DNA of 64,000 nucleotides from Spinacia oleracea (taxonomy: Eukaryota; Streptophyta; Magnoliopsida; Caryophyllales; Amaranthaceae): positions 126,874,385-126,938,384 of the forward strand of contig NC_079487.1 of assembly GCF_020520425.1 (NCBI RefSeq), given 5' to 3'. The notes beneath the pieces are model-generated. The model saw nothing but the letters and a program-made list of their open reading frames with translations. It ran no database searches and was not told where the DNA came from. The position numbers were made by a program, and so were the translations under genes. This document shows positions 1 through 11,968 of this stretch, piece by piece (within the stretch, counting starts at the first letter, position 1; each line of letters begins with the position of its first letter).

Positions 1-92
1 AATACAATCCAACACAAATTAAATTAGATCTAGTTAGCTAACTAATTAATGATTTCGAGTTTTATTAACATGGCTAGCTAGGAGAGTCTTAC

Positions 93-1401
93 CCTCTTGC
101 CAAATCCAATGCTAATTGGATAACGGTCTTTAAGGAAAGATATGTTATAGCGTTACTTAAGTATGACTTGAGTGTGCCTCCATGAAGATATTCCGAAACC
201 ATACATAGGTCTCTTGATGCTCCTACAAACTGCGTGCGCAAACCAAACAAAAGTGTAAGGGTCTGTTTGTTACAACTTACTTCAATAAAATAAATTCATA
301 TAAGTTCAACAAAAATAAGTTTTTTTCTGGAAATTTTAAGTACAAATAAGTTTTTTCAGCAAAACTAAGTTCACATAAAGTGAATAAAAAAGAGCGAGTT
401 GAAATTAGGGTTTAGCATTGGATTTTCATGTACATAAGCTCTTCTTTGGTAGAAAATCTAGTAATCAACAATCAATATATTTCACTCCATATATAACAAA
501 CTAATTACGAAGACAAACAAAATTCTCCTATAAACAAGGAAAAAACAACAAGAATAATCCAAACTTTCAACCATCTTATACTAATATAGAATATTGAAGT
601 GTAACTAAGAACAATCCCAACTTTAATTTGCTCAATAATATACATGCATCTACGCAGTATATCACTTCAATAATTTTGAAAATATGATCGATCACCATAG
701 TTTGGTAGTATCTTAAGTTCGTTAGAATCGTTACACAATGGGAAATTGGGAATCAAATTAAATAAAGAAGACGATAAAAGTACAAATTGTTCATACTAAT
801 TAAAAAAAATCTCGATTCAATCAATTTAATTACCTTGATGATATTAGGATGATCCAACATACTCCACATTGATACCTCCCCATCAAAAAGCTTTTTCACT
901 GAATCCTTTGCTCTTTGACATAATTGTTCTACTACAAGTACTTTAACTATATTTCATCACACACAAACAAAAAAAATTAGGAATCAATATACAAAAATTA
1001 AAATAAAAAAAGATAAAGAATTTGTGAAAACAAAAGTAAACGAGGTTAAGCAATTCCCCAAACTCTAAAAAAATTGTTTGGAACTTGATTTGATAAAATC
1101 CCCGCCCAACGTTTACTTCAAAAAAAAAAAAAAAAAAAAAAAAAAGGTTAAGCAATTTATTTGAAAAATTGTACGGACCTACAACATCTTGGCCATAATA
1201 GGAGGCTTTGAACACAGAACTAATGGAGCCTTGGCTAATCACACTCTCCACACTTAACATACACAAATCGATAGTTTTCGAGTCGAAATCCCTCATAGTA
1301 TTATCAATATTATGATTGATGCCCTCATTGTTGTTGTTAGTATGACTGCTACTAGTACTAGATTTCATGCTATAAGCTCCCAATGATTCCATGGCGGCCA
1401 T
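93..1401 (-). CDS. Raf-like protein kinase, 5' part (runs off left edge)
   Basis: Three exons can be joined in frame: 1401-1179, 946-834 and 229-93. All borders are GT-AG, and the last exon ends at a donor, so the gene continues outside the window. The N-terminus (about 45 residues) is Ser/Asn-rich. The kinase domain follows: a degenerate glycine loop (SQGSISSVFK, lacking the usual GxGxxG), the ATP-binding lysine in VVVKVL, an alpha-C region with the GEVSMWSMLDHPNIIK pattern, a hinge with MVSEYLHGGTLKSYL, and the start of the helix before the catalytic loop (QLALDLARG). This order is typical of plant Raf-like MAPKKK/ATN1-type Ser/Thr kinases. The catalytic HRD and DFG motifs lie beyond the edge, so activity cannot be judged. 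Start chosen at the first ATG of exon 1 (MAAMESLG); a second ATG follows three codons later. A pseudogene is possible because of the poor glycine loop. Confidence 0.75.
246..420. repeat. Fragment of ACTTATTTCA-rich MITE family in kinase intron 2
   Basis: The stretch opens with a GGGTCTGTTTGTTACAACTT end and carries repeated ATAAGTT/AATAAGT words. It resembles the Tourist-like family seen complete at 13468-13703. The right end is not clear. It lies inside the second intron of the kinase gene. Confidence 0.35.
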
Positions 1402-1448
1402 TTTTCAAGAAGAGGACGTTTGTTATATATGTGATGTAGATGACCGTA

Positions 1449-1456
1449 GTATATAG
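1449..1456 (-). promoter_or_regulatory. Possible TATA box of the kinase gene
   Basis: On the minus strand the sequence reads CTATATAC about 48 bases upstream of the kinase ATG. The spacing allows only a very short 5' leader, so this is a weak call. Confidence 0.25.
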
Positions 1457-2123
1457 GAGTTCTTTTTTTGGTTTTTGTTTTGTTGTTTAGAAACTTAATT
1501 ATCCTACATAATGTCAAACATGTATTCGATCGAATGCTATTGCTATTAGGGTTTGGAGTTTTGTACGGTTTAGGTTTTTATAATGTGATCGAGCTAGATT
1601 TTGTAAAACCTGTTATTTTATATTTTTATATATTATTTAAGAAAAAGAATAGAAATAAAGGAAGATAATAATTAATACTGAGTCAAACATCATGCATGTC
1701 TACTATTTAAAAAAAAAAAAAAAAAGTCAAGCATATAGTTAGGTATAATCATATGTATTAATGTATAACAATCTAGAAATATATGATTGTAAATTATAAT
1801 CTAGATTAATATGTCTAGAATTATCCTAAGAAAAATCTAGATAAATGACAAGTATATATAAAAAAAAAAAGGTAGAAACACTAGGATACAACTACTATAA
1901 ATATATTGTATGTGCATGAGTTGAGAAGTGAGCCAATCAATAAAGCTCCTACAAAATATGAAGAGAAGAAACAAGGGTTCTACCAAAGAGATAAATGAGA
2001 GACATGAGCTCTCGTGCAAATATTGTTGTACAATTCTTATTAATGTAATCAATGATGAAAATGCAATTTTGTTATATTATTCAAGCCCTTCAAAACTTCC
2101 GCGTGCGTCCTCAATTTTCTATC
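1457..2123. other. AT-rich intergenic stretch, no gene seen
   Basis: Long A/T runs and short low-complexity ORFs on both strands without recognisable protein similarity. I see nothing functional beyond the possible kinase promoter at the left end. Confidence 0.5.
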
Positions 2124-2222
2124 AGACATGAGTGGTTAAGAGCCTTTTGCTCTTAACTAAGGTGTGGGATGCTGCCCAAACTCCCGCTCGCCGAAAACGA
2201 TGTATCCTCGTAGCAGAACCTT
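2124..2222 (+). mobile_element. Degenerate tRNA-derived SINE fragment
   Basis: It shares with the SINE at 2836-2999 the box A region (GACATGAGTGGTTAA), the GGGATGCTGCCCA block, the AACTCCCGC block and the CTCGTAGCAGAACC tail. The middle, including box B, is deleted or scrambled. An A-rich tail follows. No clear target-site duplication. Confidence 0.5.
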
Positions 2223-2607
2223 AAAAATAAACATTTAAAAAAAAAACCTCCTATCAAACAAAACAAAATATAATGATAACCTAGTCCCAGAAAATAGTTT
2301 AAAATTTAAATTATTGTTGTAAGTGATTTTTTTTGTAGCAACATAAATCTAAGAGTACATTTGAAATATCTAATACTTCAAATTTAACTGAAATTGTAGG
2401 AATTCCATTCAATAATGGAAATTATACTATAATTAAATAATAGTACATCTTACCTTCAAAAAAAATTAAATAAATTATAGTACATCTTCTATATAAAACT
2501 TTGCCGCATTTTCTTTGTTCTATTTTTGTTTCTATATTTCGGTATTTAGCTCTATGTAATAAACATGGAAAAAATTGAAATCTTAGAACATAATACACTA
2601 TGTATGG

Positions 2608-2755
2608 ATGTTATAAACTGCCTTAAAAAAAACCATTCTTAAACAGCAAACAATCAAATCCTACTAACTACAACAACAACAATGTTATAAACTGCCTTAA
2701 AAAAAACCATTCTTAAACAGCAAACAATCAAATCCTACTAACTACAACAACAACA
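2608..2755. repeat. Perfect 74-bp tandem duplication
   Basis: The unit starting ATGTTATAAACTGCC at 2608 is repeated at 2682, apparently without a mismatch, giving two head-to-tail copies. Each ends in an (ACA)n tract (ACTACAACAACAACA), a likely slippage or recombination site. No coding content. Confidence 0.85.
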
Positions 2756-2835
2756 AAAATCGAATGAAAAATTAAAAAAAATCGAATGAAAAATAAAAAA
2801 ATATATCCATGTCTAATGAAATAGTTGTTGCTATC

Positions 2836-2999
2836 ACCAATTGAGGTTGGCATGAGTGGTTAACCAAGGTCTCGGGTTCGAGCCTTGGGAATGAAAAAAT
2901 CTCAACTGGAAGGGATGCTGCCCATCGAGGTACCCATGCAAACTCCCACGGGAGATTACCTCGCTGAAGGCGGTGGGAACTCCTCGTAGTAGAACCAAA
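2836..2999 (+). mobile_element. tRNA-derived SINE with target-site duplication
   Basis: The insert carries RNA polymerase III internal promoter boxes: box A TGGCATGAGTGG at 2848-2859 and box B GGTTCGAGCC at 2875-2884. It ends in CCTCGTAGTAGAACC plus a short A run. It is flanked by a 17-bp direct repeat (AAATAGTTGTTGCTATC) at 2819-2835 and 3000-3016, the signature of LINE-assisted retroposition. The near-perfect duplication suggests a fairly recent insertion. Related copies lie at 2124-2222 and 56719-56880. Confidence 0.85.
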
Positions 3000-3016
3000 A
3001 AATAGTTGTTGCTATC

Positions 3017-4043
3017 TTCTCCAATTATGAATAATTGGTTTTGACTAAATAACTAAATTCATAATACACATTCATTTACTAAGCTTAAATTTCATTGTTT
3101 AGTATTGACATGGCGGTTGGTGTCCAACTCATTCTGATATCCACGATGTTGAAACTTATAACCCAATGTTACTCACATGTAAGTTGTCCACAGAAAAGAT
3201 AAGAGAAAATACCAACTTGTAGTCGTAGTATAAGTTTAAGGAGTTAATCTCATTATTGTCAATTAGTTTTAGTATAGAACCTCCGTTGGACTTTAAAGTG
3301 GACCAAACTTTCCTCCGGGTTTTACATTGTATGCAGGCTTTAAAAAAAGTGGCCCAGTATTAAGAATGTAGAAACGAGGGAGTATTACACACAGCATAAC
3401 TTCCTAAGAAAACGAGCAAGATTTTACTGCACACCAATTTGAGTATACTCGTGTAGGTGTCGTGTATCTGCTAGTCTGCTACTGCTATTCTGCATATAAC
3501 CCACAAGATATATTCCGCGCAGTATACGCTACACCAGGGATACGCATCAGTACAGTCCAAATCTTTCTTACAAGTTAAAAGAATAATGAGAAATGTGCTG
3601 CCTATTGCACTTGTGTAACCTTGCAAAGCATCATACATTCATACTGACATCACCAGATGTAGCCAAAATTGTGATGTCCAGTTCTACAATCACATCCTGT
3701 AATTCAGTGAAAACTGAAAAGGTTCTCGTAACTAGGAAGACCAGAATCAAACTCCCAAAAATCGCAGTATCAGTTACTGTTACTGCTACTGCTACTGCTA
3801 CTGCTACTTGTCTAACATCAGCTATGAGACTAGAACTTTAATGTGCCACCAATGTGAAGAATACACAGATTTTAACACTACAAACAATTAGTCGCGTGTA
3901 TAAACCCTTTTAGCATAACCTGCTATTCCTAGTTTGCGTATTGCCTACAAAATATACTTATGATATTTTGATATACATCTTGTCTTCAGGTATGTACACT
4001 TGAAAATTTCTGCTACAAGTTGGACGACAGTTTGTTGCAGATT
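3017..4043. other. Intergenic and 3' region of the HD-phosphohydrolase gene
   Basis: The right part, next to the stop codon at 4044, is probably the 3' UTR of the minus-strand gene. It includes an (ACTGCT)n-like microsatellite around 3776-3810. The rest is AT-rich without supported genes. Confidence 0.5.
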
Positions 4044-7000
4044 TTAGACCGTTCGCTGCTTCTTCTTCTGTGGTGTTCCGTGTACTTGAGTTTTCCTCCC
4101 ATATTTATGTTGCTGAAAGTTCTCAAATGCTTCAGACACTGATGCCACCTGCATAATATTATTCTTAATTAATGTAAATAAGGAATAATATTTCTGGAAT
4201 GAATTAAAACATGGTCATATAACACGAACCAGCTCTGGCTTCTTAGAGTACACTCTCACGATCCTGTCTAGACAGCACGAAGGGAGTAGCTGGCTGATAC
4301 TTTCTTCCCCAATGGTGAAGTTCTCATCAACATCATAGTCCTGAAATGCAGCACACAAAATATTTGAAAGCAAATTACAACTATGGATACTGAAAAATAA
4401 GCAGTCGTACAATCATCAGAGTAAAGGAATTCTGTAATTGTATCAATGTGTTAAATTAAATTTCAACGAAGAATTTTCAAACTTTATCTTCTTTTATTTA
4501 ATACTCTAGAAAATTAGGAGACGAAAGGAGAGAGTAGTTTTCCGTCCTTGGTACGATTACTTACAACCCAATTTTTTTCTACCATAGAAGACGTATAAAC
4601 CAGACTATGGAAAGTTTTCCCAGACAATGACTGTCACCCACCCCCAAGTGAATAGTGCAAAAAGTATATAAAAGCAAGATCAAAACACAAAGTGATAATC
4701 ATACCTGGAAAAATTTGACGCTGGAGACATAAGCAAAAGATGAGAGAGTCAGAAACCAATGAAGAATGTCATTAAGACCACAAAACATTAACCATTATTT
4801 ATTGACCAATCTTTTATACCTTGCAAGCGGATTATTCTTTCCTCGTGTCAGATCAATCTTGGTATTGCTCACAACAACATCATCTTCTTGTAGGGTCACC
4901 CCACCAGACACCTAACGGAAAACAACTTAGAAAGAAATCCACCAACCAGGATGATTAATCACAGGGCCGAAAGTTTGACCTATACCTGTGAACAGATAAT
5001 ATCTTTGGCAGTAACTTCCTGGAAGTGTTCAAGATCATCTCTTGGAACAGTGAACTCGTTGCAGTACTATGTAAAATAAAACAAAGAAACAACAAGAAGC
5101 AGGTTGTAATCAACAAAGAAAAAACTGTAATAAGTCCACCAACACAAAGAAGTATAGGCTGTAGACAAACCTGATACAGATCTCTCCTTCTTATCCGTGC
5201 AATCAAATCTCTAGATTCTTTCAGCGCCGGGTGAGGATCGATTTCAATTCTTTTAATTATAGTGTCATCCAACTGGAATATTGGAGGCAGAATACAATGT
5301 CAGTACAGCAGATTTGGGTAAGGGTAAAATGGGAGGAACAAAAGGTTTAGAACTTAGAAGAAGCCAAACTCATATACCTTCCAAAATTCAGCAGGATCAT
5401 GAATCTTAGCAGAAAATTGAAGATGATTGTTTGCTTTCAGCAATGCATCAACAACCATAAGCTCTACTGCCTGTAAAACATGTCTGCTGTCAAATACTAC
5501 AGCAACTTTCTACGCTTTAGCAACATTATACTAAAAATGTAACTAGACAACATCACAGTAAGACTAAATAAAGCACCTTCACTTTCGCATGTGTATAAAC
5601 AGTTCGATGCAGATCAGCGCGGGTAATGAACAGTTTGCTGACAGTAAGATCTGGCAGAATTGTGAAAAGTGAACTTGAGTATACAATAATAAGGGCTATT
5701 CAGTGACGGTACATTATGTAATTTATACTGACATTCCTTGGCTCTGTAACATATCTCATCATCCATGACTCGCATTGTTTGCAGCAACCTACAAGCAAAA
5801 GGTTAACATGTATGTCTTACTGCCTCAGAAATCAGTTGAATGTGAGTTAAAATAAATACAGCACAAAGTTATTCAGCCACAAAATCATCCAGGGGGAAAA
5901 CAACAGAATTGAATGCGATATGGTCATCAAAATGAACTTCGCAACATGTGAGAGGTAAAGAGCATGACATTTGAACATGTAGCTTGGGAAGTTGCTAACA
6001 ACATTAAAGAAGAAACAGAATGCAATACACACCTCTCAAACTGGAAGTTGCAGCCAAGACCACAAGCCCGAGAATCTCGAACAATATAATCAAACCTGTG
6101 AGTTTTGGAAATAACATAACAGGATGTTTAATACCTAGAACGGATAGAAGGCAGGTAGAGCACTAACACCAAGTAAAGATATATAGTAGAAAAAACCAAG
6201 CGTACTTGTCAACATCAATTCCATTACGTCCATTTGCAACAATATCATATAAGAATCTCTTATCCTTCACACGCTGCAGTAATAAAGCATATGAGGTCAT
6301 GGAGATATCATACAAATATACCACTATATGTCATCAAGGATACACGTTACAGCAACAAATCTGGTATGTTTGCAGGAAAACATCAGAGCAAAGCAATTAT
6401 AAATCAATACTTACATATGCTGAACCATGCTCAGTGCTGGCAACTATCATTCCCTATCAAAAGAGGAACGCACTGGTCACATATATTGAAATGAATCATA
6501 AAAGAGAAAACAATACAATAGCATCTCGTACCAGTCAAATGAAACGAACTGGGATTAAGATTACAAGAATCACAATCGTGAAAATTTAAGATGGTCCACA
6601 TTGTTAGAAGATGAAGTCTCTACTAAAAAACAACTATGCCAGCTAAATAAAGAGTACTCCAGCATACCAAGTTCCTCTCTAATAAACAAATCCCTTTACA
6701 AAAGGTTTCAACCTCAGAATATTAGATTGATTATTGAAAGAAATGGGAAAGAGGACGATTTACTGGAATAGGATTACCAAAGCAACCATATCATCAGAAA
6801 TCAACAAATTGAAAAACGAGAAGAATAAGCTAGAAAGGGTGTTTTACTTCTTCTTTTTTTGTGTGGCAAATATAAACAGTGTTTTACAGTTTTACTACCT
6901 TCACTTTCTTTAGCATGGCATCTTCCATCTCTATGTGGTGCTCATCAACCATGTAATCAACCAAGCGTTCAGACATATCCTCATGAGACCTACAACAGTG

Positions 7001-9109
7001 TCATACACAATAAGCAATTTCTTTAGAAGGTGAATGTCAATCAACGTACTGACATAAATAGAACAAAATGACCTGACTTCAGCGTGCCACAAAAGTTAAA
7101 GAAAATTCAAAATAGAAACAATACCACTTAGCACCACCGCCAAGAACCTTTGGAAGGAACCCACTCTCAAACATGTGGCTGAATGGACCATGACCAACAT
7201 CATGCAATAGCCCTAAAAACATGTTAAACAATGATTACTGATTTAAAATCAAAATGAGGTAAAACTGGATGATTATAGAAAAACCATGTTTATTTACCGG
7301 CAATTTTCACAGCCTGAATATCAAAATTTTCGATGCCAAGCTCCGAACCCTACAAAAACATGCTGATATAGATATTTCTGATGCAAAATAAGAAGTAAGA
7401 GTACAAGCAAGTGTCCTACTTGGTATCTTTTAAGTTCATTAACAGCTTCTCCAGCGAGATGATAGACTCCAATTGAATGCTCAAACCGAGAGTGTACAGC
7501 CCCTGGAAAAACAAGGTGTGTGACCCCTGAAAGAGTACAAGCCATTAAACTTGAAAAGAGTTCCTCTTCCATATAGCACTTCTTAAGGCAATTGGCAAAG
7601 AAACAGTGTATACAAAAACTATAAATCTTGACAATCAAGTAAGTACCGGTGCGATGAAAAGATAAAAATGACAATTCCTATGCCTTTGCAATTTTGGCAA
7701 GAAATCTGCCTTTGCAGCGAATTGGATAATAGTCATTCAACACTAAATGGCCCTAATAACACAAAACTATAACATCTGAGCCAGTCTAATTACCAGATAA
7801 ATAAAGAATGAAAGATGACTAGGGTGACATAAGTACTTGCTCAGTGGAGGCAGGAAATAAATCAAAGGATTAAATTATGCCAATACCGTAGACAATTAGA
7901 CATGCTAGGATACTCCAGCAGGCAAGAAACAATAAACCGACTGCTGGCTTCATGGAGAAATGTACGGAGTTTTGAGTATAGTCAGATGACAACATGTTCC
8001 ATATTTAGCAAATAGATTACTGGAGCACAGTAAAAAAAACTAAAACAATTTCAAAATAACAACTCACCAAGCTGCTTAAGATCACGAAGTCTGCAAAAAT
8101 GAAGATTTGAGAAAATGATTAGTCAAATGCCAAATTAAAGGACAACAAATGAAGAAATCACTGATACTAAACTTGCACTTGCCTCTGGAACTGCTCAGTG
8201 TCTATGAACTTCAGTGCAAGCTGTAAACAACAATAAGAACCTCATAATAAACTAATTTGACATTATATAATTGAAATTTTTCTTAGAAAATAAAGAAACT
8301 CTAGCTTCTGACTCAGTAATTAGTCCACTGTTGAATGAAACAGCATTGAACTCTGTTTTATAAAAATTATCAAATTCAGCATGCAAAATTAACTCGTAAA
8401 AACACTTTACGAACGCAGAACAATGGAACACCAAACTTTTGATGGAAGCCTTACTAGTGAATTCGACTAATTGTAGTAACTCGTTACCAAATAAACAAAC
8501 CTTTAATCAATTCTAAAATAGAATACAAAACGGCAATTAATTCGTAGAATTTTCATAATGCGCCGAAAATATAGGAAATCGGAGGACCACAAAATTCTCG
8601 CAAATTCAAGATTTCGTCAATTCAACACTCGAATTTCCAGAAGACTGCAATCTATTTTCGACTCTGTTTTCAACTCTACTCTAATTTCACTCAGCAGTTA
8701 CTACACCAAAAATTAACCAAAATAACACCTAAATATTCGGAAAATGGCAGAAATTCGAATATACAAGCAAAAGAAAATGCCAATAAATTCAGTAAACAAA
8801 ACAACGTGATTATTTTCCACATTTTAGCCGCGTATTTCGACGCTTAATTTGACGGAAGTAAAACAGCACTAGAATGCAACAGTCTACTTCAAGAAGCAGC
8901 AAAAAAAAAAAGGAGAAAATTCTGGAAATTGAAATTAGATTCTTCGAAAATTAAAAAATTAGCAACAGAAATAGAGCGAAATTCAAAATTACCGGATCAA
9001 GTTGAATGAATCCGTGGACATTATCCTTAACATGCTTGGAGTAATGGCGAAAATCGGAGGAATTGAGAGTCTGTAACTTCGGAACTTCACCGGCGACGAT
9101 ATCTCCCAT
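4044..9109 (-). CDS. VEN4: HD-domain dNTP triphosphohydrolase, SAMHD1/VENOSA4-like
   Basis: Family members hydrolyse dNTPs to deoxynucleosides and triphosphate, controlling the dNTP pool. Nineteen exons join in frame to 471 aa, the usual plant length: 9109-8993, 8220-8183, 8090-8068, 7526-7420, 7349-7298, 7212-7125, 6989-6899, 6453-6415, 6273-6206, 6095-6033, 5788-5733, 5650-5577, 5470-5378, 5272-5171, 5066-4986, 4911-4820, 4720-4705, 4340-4230, 4148-4044. Metal-site motifs: HSRFEHS (His71), LLHDVGHGPFSH (His116-Asp117) and FDYIVRDSR (residues 209-217), matching the four-ligand H...HD...D site of SAMHD1. The C-terminal part has DDTIIKRIEIDPHP and the RIRRRDLYQ motif. There is no SAM domain, as usual in plants. 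The tail ends in a basic QKKKQR, possibly nuclear targeting. Intron 2 uses a GC donor and exon 17 is only 16 nt. An upstream in-frame ATG exists, but MGDIVAGEVP fits the family start. Confidence 0.92.
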
Positions 9110-9272
9110 TTTCCTTGGAGCGCAAGGTTGTCTGCAGAATGAAAGTGGAAGAGAGAGAAAGAGGAGAGAGAAAAGAAAGGAAGTAGTAGCGTGCAAGAAA
9201 TTTGGAGCAGCAAGATTAATCTGGCTTTGTTTTTGCTCAGTGACAAACAGAGAGAATTTGTGAGGAAATGTG

Positions 9273-9282
9273 TTTATATATA
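9273..9282 (-). promoter_or_regulatory. TATA box of the HD-phosphohydrolase gene
   Basis: Minus-strand TATATATAAA lies about 165 bases upstream of the ATG at 9109, implying a leader of roughly 130 bases. The leader contains a GA/CT-rich tract near 9145-9180, common in plant 5' UTRs. Confidence 0.5.
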
Positions 9283-9299
9283 CTCGTGTTTATGACACC

Positions 9300-10316
9300 C
9301 TTTTGTCTTTTACGAACTGCGTTTAATGCAGGATATAGATGAAGAGACTGTCGTTTCAAGATTGAGATTAAAGAATGGTTAAAGCAACTTAATTAGTTAG
9401 TTATTGACTTATTGCCATTTTAGGAGTAGTGGGGTTACGTTTGGATTTGATTGGTTGAGGATAGTAATTTGAGGAATGTGTAACAAGTTTGGCAAAGGGG
9501 AAGTTTTTTTAATTACTTATGTTTTGAATTACTTATAATTGTTTGATGGAATTGTGTATTACTTCATCCGTTCCTAAATAATCTCATAATTTACAATAAT
9601 TTATTATTTCATTCAGTCGTTCTCGAAATTGTAATAAATTTTCTTATTATGACAAAGATTCGTTCATTTATTTTATTGTTTCTCTTTCCGCACAAAAAAA
9701 GTAAAGCGCCGCACTAACCTTACTAGCACATTAAGGTTGTGTTCAGTTCGACTTATTTCTTATTTCAGACAAAATAAATTCAGATTGAGTTCAGAAAAAA
9801 TACGTATTTTCCAGACATTTTTACACGCACAAACTAAGTGTAAAATTATCTTTCTTATTTTATTAAACCACATCGTACAGATTAAAAAAAATGTCATTTA
9901 TATACTTCTTGTTTTTGTTAGATTAATTTTATAAAACAAGTTGAAAAGATGTCGTTTAAAATGATTGACTTCTTTGTTTATTGATTTTCATGTGATTTTT
10001 TTTACTTTTTTTTTGGCAGCTTCCACATGTGAATTATATTGTTGATACAGAGTTGTAAATCTTGTAATGGTGCCACACCGGCCTTCGTTACCCAATTTGA
10101 GAGGTGGTGTATAATTACTCCGTATTTATTATGCTTCTGCCAGGCGTAAGCCATCGCCCATAGGCCGTGGCCAAGTGTAAGCCAATGAGCAAATACAGGA
10201 GTATGTCCTTGATTAAGTTTGACAATCCATCCTTCTGTCTCCTCCAACTGCACATTCTTAAACGTTCCCGTTTTCAAAAGTTGATAAAGTACACTGTCCG
10301 ACCACTCAAACATCGT
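9300..10316. other. Intergenic region with MITE fragments
   Basis: AT-rich spacer. Around 9560-9700 there are Stowaway-like words (CATCCGTTCCTAAATAATC). Around 9735-9960 there is a degenerate piece of the ACTTATTTC MITE family. No gene supported. Confidence 0.4.
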
Positions 10317-10324
10317 GCAGTGGT

Positions 10325-10964
10325 TAGGGATGTTAGTGGGGCGGGTTTCGTGGGAGACCCGCCCCGTATCCGCCCCAAGTAGGCAGGAATGGAGGTAGGT
10401 TTGGCGGGTGATGGGGCGGGGATGGGTATAAAAGTCGTACTCGCTATGGGTGATGGGACGGGTGTGGATTTTGTATTGAACCCGCGCCATCCCCGCTCGC
10501 CCCCGCTTTATACCCACCATGGGTGATGGGGTGAGTGTGAATTTATTTGCATATCTAGGTGATGATATGAATTTGGGTGAGATTTTTAAGTATTTTGATT
10601 GGATTTTTTATTTATTTTTATGACGGGTATTTTTTCGATTATATATGTTACTTTAGTCATAAGGTTTTTTTTTTCTTTCTAAATTTAACTTTCATTAATC
10701 CGTATATATGGCAAATGTTTGGTAAATAAGAAAAATTAGGCGGGTATAGGGCGGGGATAAGAAGGGGGATACCCAGTTGGGTGGCGGAGCGGGAATGGAT
10801 TTTAATTTATACCCGTTGGGGCGGGATGAATTTTAATTTATACCCGTTGGGGCGGGGATGGGGCGGGAATGGGGATGAAAATTTTAGGTGGGGATGGGTA
10901 TGGAGGAACCTACATCCGCATCCGCATCCGCATCCGCATCCGCCCCGCCCCATTGACATCCCTA
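10325..10964. mobile_element. hAT-type non-autonomous element filled with GCGGGGATGGG repeats
   Basis: Terminal inverted repeats are TAGGGATGTTAGTGGGGCGG at the left and TAGGGATGTCAATGGGGCGG (reverse complement) at the right. They are flanked by 8-bp duplications GCAGTGGT (10317-10324) and GCCGTGGT (10965-10972), 7 of 8 matching. Both ends and the 8-bp duplication fit hAT elements. The interior is a degenerate array of GCGGG(G)AT(G)GG words, ending in a (CATCCG)n run near 10912-10945. The ORFs crossing it are low-complexity His/Pro or Gly/Trp-rich by-products. Confidence 0.8.
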
Positions 10965-10972
10965 GCCGTGGT

Positions 10973-11968
10973 AGCATTGTGGAAGAGGTGAGTTGTAACA
11001 TCATGGAGGATATAAGTTATAACATGTGTCTCAAACTCTCAGTGGATTAGTGTATACAAGATTGTATTTCTCACATGATTTGAATACTAGACACGACATA
11101 CATCCGTACACTTACAAACTTGTTAATTCGATATCTTACTTCTGTCAAACAAACCCTCTACGGCTCTACTCAATCGATGAAAAATAAGACCCTTTAACAA
11201 AATAGGCTTGACTAGAAACTAGCAAGGGTACTGAATAAAGAAAATAAAAATAAAAAGCAAGTCAGAACTCTTCTTAAGGAAACTACTCAAATTTGAGACT
11301 TTCATGGAAGGAACGTAACACTTGTGCAGATTAAAATGGAACGGAATGAGTAATTGAGTATCAACATTCAACAGACCAAAAGTTCTAAGGCAGATTGTCA
11401 TATTGTATGGAACTATGAATCACTCAATGACCACAAACAAGGCTTCAAGGCAACCAAACAAGGCCACAAGGCCGACAACTACAAGCTTATCATTTATGGC
11501 GATAGATTTCTAGCTTCCAAGCTTAAGAAAATCAGCACGTGTTGAAAAAAATAAATAGCAGACAACCAACGAATATTCGGTGAGTAGTTAACATCCAAAA
11601 GTGTCGTCAATAGCTTTTCTTGTGGAAGGAAATCCCCATGGAATTCCACATTTTCACCATTGTCCTGGAACAACCTATGCTTTAATGCAGGAGTAAATAT
11701 TTCTAAACTTACCTTATCTGATTTATTTAAACTTATCTTATATGAATTTGACTTTTTTTTTTTAAAATAAGGTGAACAAAACTGAGCCTAAAACTGTACA
11801 ATAATGCTCATTTGGGAGAAAGACACAAAGAATTACAATTATATTAACAATTAATATTCGTAAATAATACGGAGAAGCAGATTTTCTTCCAAATAAAATG
11901 AAACTCGTATGCTATAGAAACGCGATAAAAGATACGGAGTAAAATTTCAGTCTACTCGGAGATGGTAA
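10973..11968. other. Spacer downstream of the RlmN-like gene
   Basis: Contains a truncated Tourist-like copy at about 11690-11792 (ending AATAAGGTGAACAAAACTGA) and AT-rich sequence. The right end is probably the 3' UTR of the gene ending at 11969. No gene supported. Confidence 0.4.

Noticed and set aside
3593-3841. ORF with a Thr-Ala-Thr-Ala tail
   Set aside because: Generated by the ACTGCT microsatellite in the probable 3' UTR of the VEN4-like gene.
6206-6589. Plus-strand ORF of 127 residues
   Set aside because: Lies over exons and introns of the minus-strand VEN4-like gene; composition is that of a shadow frame.
8951-9246. Longer starts of VEN4-like exon 1 (hydrophobic MHATTSFLFSLLF...)
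   Set aside because: Upstream ATG would add a signal-like segment not seen in the family; MGDIVAGEVP is the conserved start.
10781-11050. ORF with a His-Pro repeat, and the opposite Cys-Gly repeat frame
   Set aside because: Both are produced by the (CATCCG)n tract at the end of the hAT-type element; no start context, no family.
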